From positions 496,001 through 560,000 of the forward strand of contig CAJUGI010000001.1 of assembly GCA_910586065.1 (NCBI GenBank): DNA of 64,000 nucleotides, in the 5' to 3' direction. The notes below the pieces were generated by a model. That model did no database searches. It was not told the origin of the DNA and saw only the letters and a list, made by a program, of their open reading frames with translations. This document shows positions 8,960-17,338 of the stretch, piece after piece. A program made the translations under genes and the position numbers. Position 1 is the first letter of the stretch; each line of letters starts with the position of its first letter. Source of the stretch: an uncultured Christensenella sp. (lineage in GTDB: Bacteria > Bacillota > Clostridia > Christensenellales > Borkfalkiaceae).

Positions 8960-10498
8960 TTATTTGCTGAACGTATAGAAAAGAATCGCGAAAACCGGTA
9001 TATTTAGCGCAATTAACGAAGGAATAACGATTTTAGCGCATATGTCGCCGGCGGATGCAAAGTTAACGCTGAGCAAAAGCGATACGACGCAGATAACCAG
9101 AATAATAATCACTGTTAAAATGAAAGATGCGGAAAGATATGTAAGCGTAGCGGGTTTTCTGGTTGTTTTTCCGCGGTCATTCGCAAATAATATGCCGAAT
9201 ATCAATGTCTGTGCACACGTTAAAGCGAGTATCACCATTGGATAACCGATTCCGACGTTCAGGTCATTTTTAAATATAAGACACAGCGCAAACTCCAAAA
9301 GCATAATCACTGCGACTATGAGCGAGCATTTGAAAAGCGCGGCTCCGCGGTTATATTTTTTTCTGCGCACATTCTGTGTGGTGTGGTCGGTATTTACGGT
9401 TAATCCGTCTTTTTCTGCTTTGGCGTGCACGTCTTCATAACGGTTAATCTGCACGGCATGTTCACGTTTTTCAACAACTGGTACCGGTTGCGCAACAGGT
9501 TGTGCCGGTTGCTGGCGCACCGTTTTCAAGTAAAGATTATTTACCAGGTTTCGGTAGTCGCGTTCGGCCTCGGGTTTATTATTATAAATAAGCTTGTTTG
9601 TGTCGATGTTTTCGGAATATGGCGTCGGGGGAGTTTCCTGCTTTTCAATAACCGGTTGAGAAATTAGTTTTAAATAATTTTCGTGTAAAATTCTGCGCTG
9701 TTCTTCCGACATTTGCGGTTCAGACTGAACAGGCTGTAAAGGTTGTTCGTTTTGAACCTGCCGAACAGGAGTTTCTGAAACGGGCTGCGGTGCCGGCGCA
9801 GATTGTTGAACGGGTAATTGTTCTGACTGCGGCGCTTTGTAAACCGACTGCACTTGCTGTTCAACTTCCTGAGACACCGGTTGCTCCGGCTGAATATCCT
9901 GAACCTGTTGAGCAGGCTGTTGCTCTTCAGATGGTTGTATTTGCTGTTCTGCCGCCGGTGCCTGGGCGGCGGGGAGAGACTGTTTGTCCGTTTCGCTGTT
10001 TTTCGCCTCGTCGTCGTTTTCGTCCTTGACAAGGGGCACGCGGCTTGTATATTTTTTAAGTATTTTGAAATCGACAGGATTGGGCGCGGGTTGCGAAAAA
10101 TCGAAATTTCTGTCTGAAATCAAATTGTCTATAACGGTGCGGGAATATTCCCATTCGGCTTGATTTCGTTCGGCAATTTCTCTGCCGCTGTCGGTAAGAG
10201 TGTAATATTTCCTTCTGCCGCCAAGCGAAACCTCGTCCGTTTTCCAATAAGCGTTAATATAGCCCTGGCTTTCAAGGCGCTTTAACGCACTGTAAAGAGT
10301 GGGTTGTTTTAAAGTATATTGCCCGTGGCTCTTTGTTTCGATTTCTTCAATAATTTCGTAACCGTATTTGTCGCGCTCATAGAGGGTGCGTAAGATAATG
10401 GTATTTATGTGACCTCTGATAAGGTCGGAACTGATATTATTTTTTTGTTCTTCGTCGGAAGATGCGGGGAGCTCATCAGGGTTCAATTCGTCGTCCAC
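8960..10498 (-). CDS. Membrane-tethered PadR-family regulator
   Basis: Residues ~25-115 form a PadR winged helix (HINTIILRTLYERDKYGYE, TLYSALKRLESQGYI, GGRRKYYTLTDSGRE). Residues ~165-380 are a low-complexity linker rich in Gln, Pro and Glu. The last ~125 residues carry four hydrophobic segments after a basic stretch (RRKKYNRG). Ordinary PadR proteins are 110-190 aa, so this 512-aa form looks like a DNA-binding domain held at the membrane. The GTG start at 10498 has GGAGG nine bases upstream. A promoter overlapping a palindrome suggests autoregulation. The ligand and target are unknown; neither neighbour is an obvious transporter target. Confidence 0.85.
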   Translation of the reverse strand: MDDELNPDELPASSDEEQKNNISSDLIRGHINTIILRTLYERDKYGYEIIEEIETKSHGQYTLKQPTLYSALKRLESQGYINAYWKTDEVSLGGRRKYYTLTDSGREIAERNQAEWEYSRTVIDNLISDRNFDFSQPAPNPVDFKILKKYTSRVPLVKDENDDEAKNSETDKQSLPAAQAPAAEQQIQPSEEQQPAQQVQDIQPEQPVSQEVEQQVQSVYKAPQSEQLPVQQSAPAPQPVSETPVRQVQNEQPLQPVQSEPQMSEEQRRILHENYLKLISQPVIEKQETPPTPYSENIDTNKLIYNNKPEAERDYRNLVNNLYLKTVRQQPAQPVAQPVPVVEKREHAVQINRYEDVHAKAEKDGLTVNTDHTTQNVRRKKYNRGAALFKCSLIVAVIMLLEFALCLIFKNDLNVGIGYPMVILALTCAQTLIFGILFANDRGKTTRKPATLTYLSASFILTVIIILVICVVSLLLSVNFASAGDICAKIVIPSLIALNIPVFAILFYTFSK

Positions 10499-10518
10499 TT
10501 TAGGTTTCCTCCATATTT

Positions 10519-10554
10519 TGATAATATTTTATCATATAACGTAACAGATGTCAA
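10519..10554 (-). promoter_or_regulatory. PadR gene promoter with palindrome over the -10
   Basis: Read on the minus strand, TTGACA (10554-10549), a 17-base spacer and TAAAAT (10531-10526) form a near-consensus promoter. The inverted repeat TGATA-N6-TATCA (10519-10534) covers the -10 box, a plausible site for autorepression by PadR. Confidence 0.75.
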
Positions 10555-10659
10555 TAATTTACAAATATAAAAAGTACTATGTCACGCATAATCGGTATAA
10601 TTTGGCAAAATTTATGGACTTTTCGGGATAAAAATGCTAAAATTATTTTGAGGTTGCTT

Positions 10660-11394
10660 ATGTACAGACATATTAAAGATTATGAAATAAAGTACGTTGA
10701 CGTGGACGCTTTCGACATAATAAAAGCTTCGGCGCTTTTGGGAATTATGCAGGAATCGGCTTGTCTTTCCGCCGACGAACTCGGTTTCGGTTATGCCGAA
10801 ATTCAGCCTAAAAATCTCGGGTTCATACTTGCAAACTGGTTTGTAGATTTGTTGCGTCCGGTGAAGCTTGGCGAGGTTTTGCAAATTCATACCTGGCCGC
10901 TTAAACCTAAACATCTTGTGTTTTTAAGAGATTTTGAATTTTACGTAGGCGGGGAAAAGGTTGGCGCGGCTTCGGCAAGATGGTGTATGATAGACGTCAA
11001 AAATTTTAAATTCGTGCCCGTAAGCGCTAATTTTAAAGACGGGTTTTTCGACGGTTATAATACGGAAAGAAGTATAGAGTTTTCAAGCTGGAAAATAGCA
11101 GATTGCGGAGAAAAGATTTATTCGCACTCGCGCCGTATTGGGTTTAGTGATTACGACCACTATTTTCACGCTAACAATACTAAGTATGCGGATTACGTAA
11201 CGGACGCTTTTTCTGCTGAAGAAATTTGCGGAAAGTTTATTAAAAGCCTGCAGATTTCTTATGTTAAGCAATGTAAGGCGGGGGAAACGCTGGAAATTTT
11301 CAAAACCCGCGGCGAAGACGGTTATTATTATGTGGACGGCAAAGTCGGAGAAGAACTGCGGGTGCAGTTTAAGGTGTTGTTGAATGAAATATAA
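10660..11394 (+). CDS. Acyl-ACP thioesterase
   Basis: A double hot-dog-fold thioesterase of the FatA/FatB-like family that would release fatty acids from acyl carrier protein. The N-terminal half has DVDAFDIIKASALLGIMQES, matching the family's opening strand and helix. It continues with LGFILANWFVDLLRPVKLGE. The second hot dog contains YDHYFHANNTKYADYV, the region of the catalytic Asn/His. The start at 10660 (244 aa) is chosen over an upstream in-frame start because TGAGG lies six bases before it and homology begins there. It overlaps the next gene by 11 bases. Confidence 0.85.
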   Translation: MYRHIKDYEIKYVDVDAFDIIKASALLGIMQESACLSADELGFGYAEIQPKNLGFILANWFVDLLRPVKLGEVLQIHTWPLKPKHLVFLRDFEFYVGGEKVGAASARWCMIDVKNFKFVPVSANFKDGFFDGYNTERSIEFSSWKIADCGEKIYSHSRRIGFSDYDHYFHANNTKYADYVTDAFSAEEICGKFIKSLQISYVKQCKAGETLEIFKTRGEDGYYYVDGKVGEELRVQFKVLLNEI

Positions 11395-12022
11395 ATATGA
11401 AATTATCCGTTCGGCAAGAAAAAGCGTTTCGGTTTCGGTTTCTTCAACAAATAAAATAACCGTGCGCTGTCCTTGGGGAATGCGTCCGGAGCAAATTGAA
11501 AATTTCCTCGATTCGAAATCTGACTGGATTGAAAAAGTTATATTAAAAAACTCTGAAAAACTTGCGGTAAACGACGATATTATCGAATTACGCGAAATTT
11601 ATCTGGAAGGAAAGAGATTGCGGCTTGTTTTCGGGAATAAAGACGAGATTACTGATGAATATGTTTGTGTAAAGAATGTTTCGCGGCTCGAAAAACTGTA
11701 TGAAAAGTTTTACTTTCCCGAATTTTTAAACAGAGTAAAGGGTTATTCTGAAAGAGCTATGCTTTATCCCGCGTCGGTTTCGGTGAAGAGTTACAAAGGA
11801 CGTTGGGGCTGTTGTGACTCTAAAAACAATATTATTTTTAATTATAAGTTATTTATGTTGCCGCGGCGCATTCAGGATTACGTAATTATTCACGAGCTTT
11901 GCCACACCTTGTGTCACAATCATTCGCCGGCTTTCTGGAAGCTTGTATCGGAATTTATACCGGATTATAAAGCGGTAAGGGCTGAGCTGAGAAATTTCGA
12001 TTTTTTAACGGCGCTTTATTAA
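11384..12022 (+). CDS. YgjP-like (UPF0758/DUF45-type) metal-dependent hydrolase
   Basis: A 212-aa protein of the YgjP/DUF45 family, related to SprT-type zinc peptidases. The zinc-binding HELCHTLCHNHSPAFW motif (HExxH plus a downstream His) is near residues 168-183. The conserved SYKGRWGCCDSKNNIIFNYK block, which resembles the family's SRWGSCS motif, precedes it. It starts inside the thioesterase gene, which suggests translational coupling. The natural substrate of this family is not established. Confidence 0.85.
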   Translation: MKYKYEIIRSARKSVSVSVSSTNKITVRCPWGMRPEQIENFLDSKSDWIEKVILKNSEKLAVNDDIIELREIYLEGKRLRLVFGNKDEITDEYVCVKNVSRLEKLYEKFYFPEFLNRVKGYSERAMLYPASVSVKSYKGRWGCCDSKNNIIFNYKLFMLPRRIQDYVIIHELCHTLCHNHSPAFWKLVSEFIPDYKAVRAELRNFDFLTALY

Positions 12023-12039
12023 TCTTTAGGTTTAATCGC

Positions 12040-12068
12040 TTGACTTGAATGAATTTAAGTTATATACT
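12040..12068 (+). promoter_or_regulatory. Promoter of the carAB operon
   Basis: TTGACT, a 17-base spacer and TATACT form a good SigA promoter. The palindrome TTTAAGT-TATAT-ACTTAAA overlaps the -10 box and could be an operator. The start of transcription would be about 180 bases before carA, leaving room for the attenuator described next. Confidence 0.8.
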
Positions 12069-12094
12069 TAAAAAAGTACGGTTGACGGATAAAG

Positions 12095-12208
12095 ATGATG
12101 AGAACAATTTTAAAGATTGATTTTGCCGAAAACGGAATATCCGCACTCGACGGTTTTGATTTAACCGCCAAAAATTGTGATTTTGAAAATATTTTTTTTA
12201 TTGACTGA
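12095..12208 (+). CDS. Putative leader peptide of the carAB operon
   Basis: A 37-codon reading frame beginning with two adjacent ATG codons at 12095 and 12098. It ends at a TGA lying inside the left arm of the downstream terminator hairpin. Codons near the end are encoded by a U-rich tract, including eight consecutive U residues at 12192-12199, just before the hairpin. This layout resembles the pyrBI leader of enterobacteria, where UTP-sensitive RNA polymerase pausing lets the translating ribosome block the terminator. The ribosome-binding site is weak (GGA about 7-9 bases upstream), so translation is unproven. Confidence 0.5.
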   Translation: MMRTILKIDFAENGISALDGFDLTAKNCDFENIFFID

Positions 12209-12235
12209 TTTATTTTTTAAATCAGTCTTTATTTT
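12203..12235 (+). terminator. Attenuator terminator before carA
   Basis: A perfect 10-bp stem, GACTGATTTA and TAAATCAGTC, with a five-T loop is followed by TTTATTTT. It lies between the promoter and carA, so it must be overcome for the operon to be expressed. The leader-peptide stop codon is inside the left arm. Confidence 0.8.
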
Positions 12236-12249
12236 AGTCAGAGGAAAAA

Positions 12250-13329
12250 ATGAAAAGTAACGTAAAGGCTTATCTTACATTGCAAAACGGAAAACAGTTT
12301 CAAGGCTACCGCTTCGGCGCGGAAGGAGAGGTTTTGGGCGAACTCGTTTTTACAACGGGTATGACGGGTTATATCGAGACGCTAACCGACCCAAGCTATT
12401 ACGGGCAGATTGTTACGCAGACCTTTCCGCTTATCGGCAATTACGGAATGATAGATAAAGACGCGGAAAGTAAAAAACCGTGGGTTTCAGCGTATATCGT
12501 CAGGGAACTGTGCGATAAACCCTCAAATTTCAGATGTGAAAAGGCGCTTGACGAGTATCTTGAAGAAAAAGGAATTGCGGGGCTTTACGGAATCGACACA
12601 AGGGAATTGACAAAAATCGTGCGCGAGTACGGCGTTATGAACGCTAAGATTACGGACAGACCTCTGAAGAGTGCGGACGAGCTTTTGAAATACACCGTCA
12701 AAAACGCCGTTAAGAGCGTAACGTGTGCAGAGCCGGAATATTTTGGCGACGAAAAGGGACTTAAGGTAGTCGTTTGGGACTTCGGCGCTAAGGACAACAT
12801 TTCTAAGGAGCTTGTAAAACGCGGGTGCTATTGCATAAAAGTTCCGTCTTTTTATACTGCCGAACAAATTCTTGCGCTTAAACCGGACGGGCTTATGCTT
12901 ACGAACGGCCCCGGCGACCCTGCGGAGAACGTTGAAATTATAGAAAACCTTAAGAATCTTGCGGGAAAACTTCCTGTTTTCGGGATTTGTCTCGGACACC
13001 AGTTGTTTGCTCTCGCGATGGGCGGAAAGACAATGAAGATGAAGTATGGGCACAGAGGCGCGAACCAGCCCGTTAAGAATCTTGAAACGGGCAGAGTTTA
13101 TATTTCGAGCCAGAACCACGGCTACGAGGTTATTGCCTCAAGCTTGCACGGCGTGGGTAAACTCAGCTATATTAACGCAAACGACGGCACGTGCGAGGGC
13201 TTCGATTATCCCGGGCTGAACGCTTATACCGTGCAGTTCCACCCCGAGGCGTGCGGCGGACCGCAGGATTGTTCGTTCCTTTTCGACAGATTTATAAGCA
13301 ATATGAAAGGAGGCAAGTTCGATGCCTAA
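12250..13329 (+). CDS. carA: Carbamoyl-phosphate synthase small subunit
   Basis: The glutaminase subunit that supplies ammonia to CarB for carbamoyl phosphate, the precursor of pyrimidines and arginine. The N-terminal domain has LVFTTGMTGYIETLTDPSY. The class I amidotransferase domain has the catalytic cysteine in FGICLGHQ and the His-Glu pair in FHPEACGGP, where most CarA proteins have FHPEASPGP. It has 359 aa, a normal length. The start has AGAGG seven bases upstream. It overlaps carB by eight bases. Regulation is probably through the leader and attenuator upstream. Confidence 0.96.
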   Translation: MKSNVKAYLTLQNGKQFQGYRFGAEGEVLGELVFTTGMTGYIETLTDPSYYGQIVTQTFPLIGNYGMIDKDAESKKPWVSAYIVRELCDKPSNFRCEKALDEYLEEKGIAGLYGIDTRELTKIVREYGVMNAKITDRPLKSADELLKYTVKNAVKSVTCAEPEYFGDEKGLKVVVWDFGAKDNISKELVKRGCYCIKVPSFYTAEQILALKPDGLMLTNGPGDPAENVEIIENLKNLAGKLPVFGICLGHQLFALAMGGKTMKMKYGHRGANQPVKNLETGRVYISSQNHGYEVIASSLHGVGKLSYINANDGTCEGFDYPGLNAYTVQFHPEACGGPQDCSFLFDRFISNMKGGKFDA

Positions 13330-16300
13330 AAGAGAAGATATTAGAAAGGTACTCGTAATAGGTTCGGGTCCCATAGTTATAGGGCAGGCGGCGGAGTTCG
13401 ATTATGCTGGCGCGCAGGCGTGCCGCGTTTTGAAGGACGCAGGCGTAAACGTGGTGCTTTGCAACAGCAACCCCGCGACGATTATGACTGACAAAGCGCT
13501 TGCCGACGAGATTTATCTGGAACCGCTTACGGTTGACACTCTTAAAAGAATTATTATAAAAGAGCGCCCCGACAGCCTGCTTGCGTCTTTGGGCGGGCAG
13601 ACGGGATTGACTTTGGGTTGTCAGCTTGCAAAATCCGGCTTTTTGGACGAGTACGGCGTTAAGCTTATAGGCGTTAATCTGGAATCGATAGACAGAGCAG
13701 AGGACAGGGAGCTGTTTAAAGAAACCATGCAGAAGATTAATCAGCCCGTTGTGCCTTCGGACATAGCTTATACGGTTGACGAGTGCGTGGCGATTGCCGA
13801 AAAAATAGGATATCCCGTAATAGTAAGACCGGCATACACGCTTGGCGGCGCGGGCGGCGGCGTTGCAAAGGACGAAAAGGAACTGCGGATTATTTCCAAC
13901 AACGGACTTATGCTTTCGCCCATAACTCAGGTTTTGATTGAGAAGTATATCGGCGGATGGAAGGAAATCGAGTTCGAGGTGCTACGCGACGGAGCGGGCA
14001 ACGTTTTGACGGTTTGCTCGATGGAAAATTTTGACCCCGTGGGCATACATACGGGCGATTCGATTGTAATAGCGCCCGCCGTTACCCTTTCGGACAAAGA
14101 ATATCAGATGCTTAGAACGGCTTCGCTGGATATTATAAGCGAGCTGAAAATCGAGGGCGGGTGTAACTGTCAGTTTGCATTGAACCCCGATTCTTTCGAA
14201 TATTCGGTAATTGAAGTAAACCCGAGAGTTTCGCGTTCGTCAGCACTGGCTTCAAAGGCGACGGGATATCCCATTGCGAAGGTTGCAACGAAAATTGCGC
14301 TCGGTTATACATTGGACGAGATTAAAAACGACGTTACTGGCAAGACTTATGCTTGCTTTGAACCGACGCTCGATTACGTTGTGGTAAAACTGCCGAAATG
14401 GCCTTTTGACAAGTTTCTTTACGCAAAGAGAAATTTGGGAACTCGTATGAAGGCGACGGGAGAGGTCATGGCTATAGGCACAAACTTTGAAACGGCGATA
14501 ATGAAAGCTGTGCGCGGCGCGGAAATTTCGACTGGAACGCTCAATTTACCCAAACTTGCCGAGCTTTCGGACGAGGAAATTTACGCAAGGCTTTCGGAAA
14601 TGACCGACGAAAGGTTGTTTATTGTCTATCAGGCGTTAAAACGCGGGGTTTCGGTTGACGAAATTTATGAAATAACTAAAATTGACGAGTGGTTTTTAAA
14701 TAAGCTTAAGAATCTTTGCGGATTCGAGGCGGAAATTGCGGGCAAAGCGATTACTAGAGAGCAATATTTAAAGGGCAAAAAGCTTGGCTATCCCGACAGT
14801 GAGCTTGAAAGATTTTCGGGTAACAAGTTGCCTGCGCACCGTGACGCGGTGTTTAAGATGGTTGATACGTGCGGCGCGGAATTTGCGGCGCAGACGCCTT
14901 ATTTTTATTCAACATACGACGAAAAGGAGCACGACGAGGCCAAACCGTTTGTTGACAGAAGCACGAAAAAGCGCATAGTTGTTATAGGGTCGGGTCCCAT
15001 AAGAATAGGACAGGGGATTGAGTTTGACTATTCTTCGGTGCATTGCGTGTGGTCGTTAAAGCGGTTGGGTTACGAAGTAATTATTATAAACAATAACCCC
15101 GAAACAGTTTCAACCGACTTTGATACGGCTGACAGACTTTACTTCGAAGCGCTCACACCCGAGGACGTGCAAAATGTTTTGAATGTTGAAAAGCCTTACG
15201 GAGTTGTAATTACCTTTGGCGGGCAGACGGCTATTAAGCTTTGCCGTTATCTTTATAAAAAGGGCGTGCGTATTTTGGGAACGCCTGCAGACAGCGTTGA
15301 TTTAGCGGAGGACAGAGAACGGTTCGACGCGCTTTTGGAGCAGTTTGGAATTGCGCGCCCCAAGGGGGTTACCGTTATGAGCAAGGCGGAGGCGGTAAAA
15401 GCCGCCGAAAAGCTGGGGTATCCCGTGCTGCTGCGCCCTTCGTATGTAATTGGCGGGCAGAATATGACCATTGCCTTTACGCAGAACGATATTGAAAGGT
15501 ATATGGACGTAATCCTTGCGCAGAAGATTGAAAATCCCGTTCTTTGCGATAAATATTTAATGGGTACCGAGCTGGAAGTTGACGCGATTTCAGACGGCGT
15601 TGACGTGCTTATCCCCGGAATTATGCAGCACATAGAGCGCGCAGGCGTGCACAGCGGAGACTCGATTGCCGTTTATCCGCCATATAACTTAAGCGATGCA
15701 ATGCTAAAAAAAGTTGTGGATATTTCGACTAAGCTTGCAATTTCGTTAAAGACGAAGGGATTAATAAACATTCAGTATCTAATTTACAGAAACGAACTTT
15801 ACGTAATAGAGGTGAATCCGAGAGCTTCGAGAACTATTCCTTATATTTCTAAGGTTACAGGCGTGCCTATGGTTGACCTTGCAACTAAAATTTTGATGGG
15901 CGCGAAGCTTAAAAGGCTTGGTTACGGCACGGGACTTTACCCCGCTTCGCCGTACGTTGCGGTAAAAGTGCCGGTATTCTCGTTTGAAAAATTGAACGAC
16001 GTCAACTCTCAATTGGGTCCCGAAATGAAGTCTACGGGCGAGGTTTTGGGAATCGGCAAAACGATTGAGGAGGCACTTTATAAGGGGCTTGTTTCTGCAG
16101 GGTTTAATATGCGGACTTCTACGAAAAACCGCCCTGCTGGAATTTACTTTACCATAAACGACCAAGATAAATTCGAAATAGTAAACATTGTTAAAAAGTT
16201 TGCCGATTTGGGGCTGAATCTTTATGCAACCAAGGGCACGGCAAACGTAATACAAAGTTTAGGGCTTGAATGCACGGAGGTTGCAAGACTCTCTTCAAAT

Positions 16301-17338
16301 GAAGAAATTTTTAAACTGATGGACGACGGAAAGATAGATTACGTAGTTTATACTGGTAAAACTGACGTTGAATCCATTTCCAACTATATAAGTCTGCATC
16401 ACCATGCTATTTTGCTTGGAATCACGGTATTGACGTCGCTTGATACCGCTAATGCGCTTGCGGATTGCATTGCTGGGCGGTATAATCAGTTTAATACCGA
16501 ACTTGTGGATATAAACAATCTCAGAAAGGAAAAGCTTAAACTTAAATTTTCGAAGATGCACAGTTGCGGGAACGATTACATTTTCTTCAACAATATGGAC
16601 GGTGCAATAACCTGTCCTGAATCGCTTGCGATTAATTTTGCCGACAGGCATTACGCGATAGGCGGCGACGGCGTAGTTATGATTGAAAAATCGAGCGCTG
16701 GCGCGGCTAAGGTTAACGTATATAACCGCGACGGAAGTCTTGCGGGGCTTGCGGCAAACCCCATAAGGTGCGTTGCAAAATATCTTTTTGACAACGGCTA
16801 TTCGGGCGGGGAGATGAGCATAGAAACGTGTTGCGGCATGAGAAAGTTGAGCGTAAGCTCGTTTAATGGAAAGGCTAGCTCGGTTTCGGTTAATTTAGGC
16901 AAGCCTGAAACAGACAAGAGTGCAAAAAAGATTGTTTACGGCGGACAAGAATTAAACGCTTATTACGTAAACGTGGGGAATCCGCATTGCGTAATCTTCT
17001 GTGACAAGGTAGAAAGCGTTGATATTGACGTGCTTGGACAGGCTGTTGCCGAATCGAATTTATTCCCGCAAGGCGTATTTGTTGAGTGCGTGCGTGTGGT
17101 TAACCGCGTAACTGTTAAAATGCGCGTTTGGGAGAAGGGCAACGGCGAAACTTGGGCGTGCGGCACTGCTGCCGCGGCGACGGCGGTTGCCTCGATAGTT
17201 AACGGTTTTTGCGCATACGGTGAAATTATTACCGTCAAATTAAAGGGCGGCGATTTATTTGTTAAGTATGAAAATGACGGTGATATCGAACTTGACGGAA
17301 CGGTTAAGCTGTCGTTTGAGGGGTCAATCGAAATTTAA
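13322..17338 (+). CDS. carB: Carbamoyl-phosphate synthase large subunit fused to a DapF-like domain
   Basis: Residues ~1-1072 are a complete CarB: two ATP-grasp halves (each opening with an IGSGPI motif, near residues 13 and 559) and a C-terminal MGS regulatory domain. The frame continues without a stop into residues ~1074-1338, which match diaminopimelate epimerase (LKFSKMHSCGNDY, DRHYAIGGDGV, GNPHCVIF, ETWACGTAAAA). The second catalytic cysteine is kept (Cys1280). The first, normally in MCGNG, is replaced: the sequence reads LAANPIRC, with Ala1144 at the cysteine position. No in-frame start with a good ribosome-binding site is seen at the join. CarB activity is likely; epimerase activity is doubtful. 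Confidence 0.93.
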   Translation: MPKREDIRKVLVIGSGPIVIGQAAEFDYAGAQACRVLKDAGVNVVLCNSNPATIMTDKALADEIYLEPLTVDTLKRIIIKERPDSLLASLGGQTGLTLGCQLAKSGFLDEYGVKLIGVNLESIDRAEDRELFKETMQKINQPVVPSDIAYTVDECVAIAEKIGYPVIVRPAYTLGGAGGGVAKDEKELRIISNNGLMLSPITQVLIEKYIGGWKEIEFEVLRDGAGNVLTVCSMENFDPVGIHTGDSIVIAPAVTLSDKEYQMLRTASLDIISELKIEGGCNCQFALNPDSFEYSVIEVNPRVSRSSALASKATGYPIAKVATKIALGYTLDEIKNDVTGKTYACFEPTLDYVVVKLPKWPFDKFLYAKRNLGTRMKATGEVMAIGTNFETAIMKAVRGAEISTGTLNLPKLAELSDEEIYARLSEMTDERLFIVYQALKRGVSVDEIYEITKIDEWFLNKLKNLCGFEAEIAGKAITREQYLKGKKLGYPDSELERFSGNKLPAHRDAVFKMVDTCGAEFAAQTPYFYSTYDEKEHDEAKPFVDRSTKKRIVVIGSGPIRIGQGIEFDYSSVHCVWSLKRLGYEVIIINNNPETVSTDFDTADRLYFEALTPEDVQNVLNVEKPYGVVITFGGQTAIKLCRYLYKKGVRILGTPADSVDLAEDRERFDALLEQFGIARPKGVTVMSKAEAVKAAEKLGYPVLLRPSYVIGGQNMTIAFTQNDIERYMDVILAQKIENPVLCDKYLMGTELEVDAISDGVDVLIPGIMQHIERAGVHSGDSIAVYPPYNLSDAMLKKVVDISTKLAISLKTKGLINIQYLIYRNELYVIEVNPRASRTIPYISKVTGVPMVDLATKILMGAKLKRLGYGTGLYPASPYVAVKVPVFSFEKLNDVNSQLGPEMKSTGEVLGIGKTIEEALYKGLVSAGFNMRTSTKNRPAGIYFTINDQDKFEIVNIVKKFADLGLNLYATKGTANVIQSLGLECTEVARLSSNEEIFKLMDDGKIDYVVYTGKTDVESISNYISLHHHAILLGITVLTSLDTANALADCIAGRYNQFNTELVDINNLRKEKLKLKFSKMHSCGNDYIFFNNMDGAITCPESLAINFADRHYAIGGDGVVMIEKSSAGAAKVNVYNRDGSLAGLAANPIRCVAKYLFDNGYSGGEMSIETCCGMRKLSVSSFNGKASSVSVNLGKPETDKSAKKIVYGGQELNAYYVNVGNPHCVIFCDKVESVDIDVLGQAVAESNLFPQGVFVECVRVVNRVTVKMRVWEKGNGETWACGTAAAATAVASIVNGFCAYGEIITVKLKGGDLFVKYENDGDIELDGTVKLSFEGSIEI

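Noticed and set aside
13322..17338. carB::dapF fusion as a simple sequencing frameshift
   Set aside because: Both parts are in the same frame with no stop, and the DapF part lacks an initiator ATG at its usual first residue. A single indel would not produce this.
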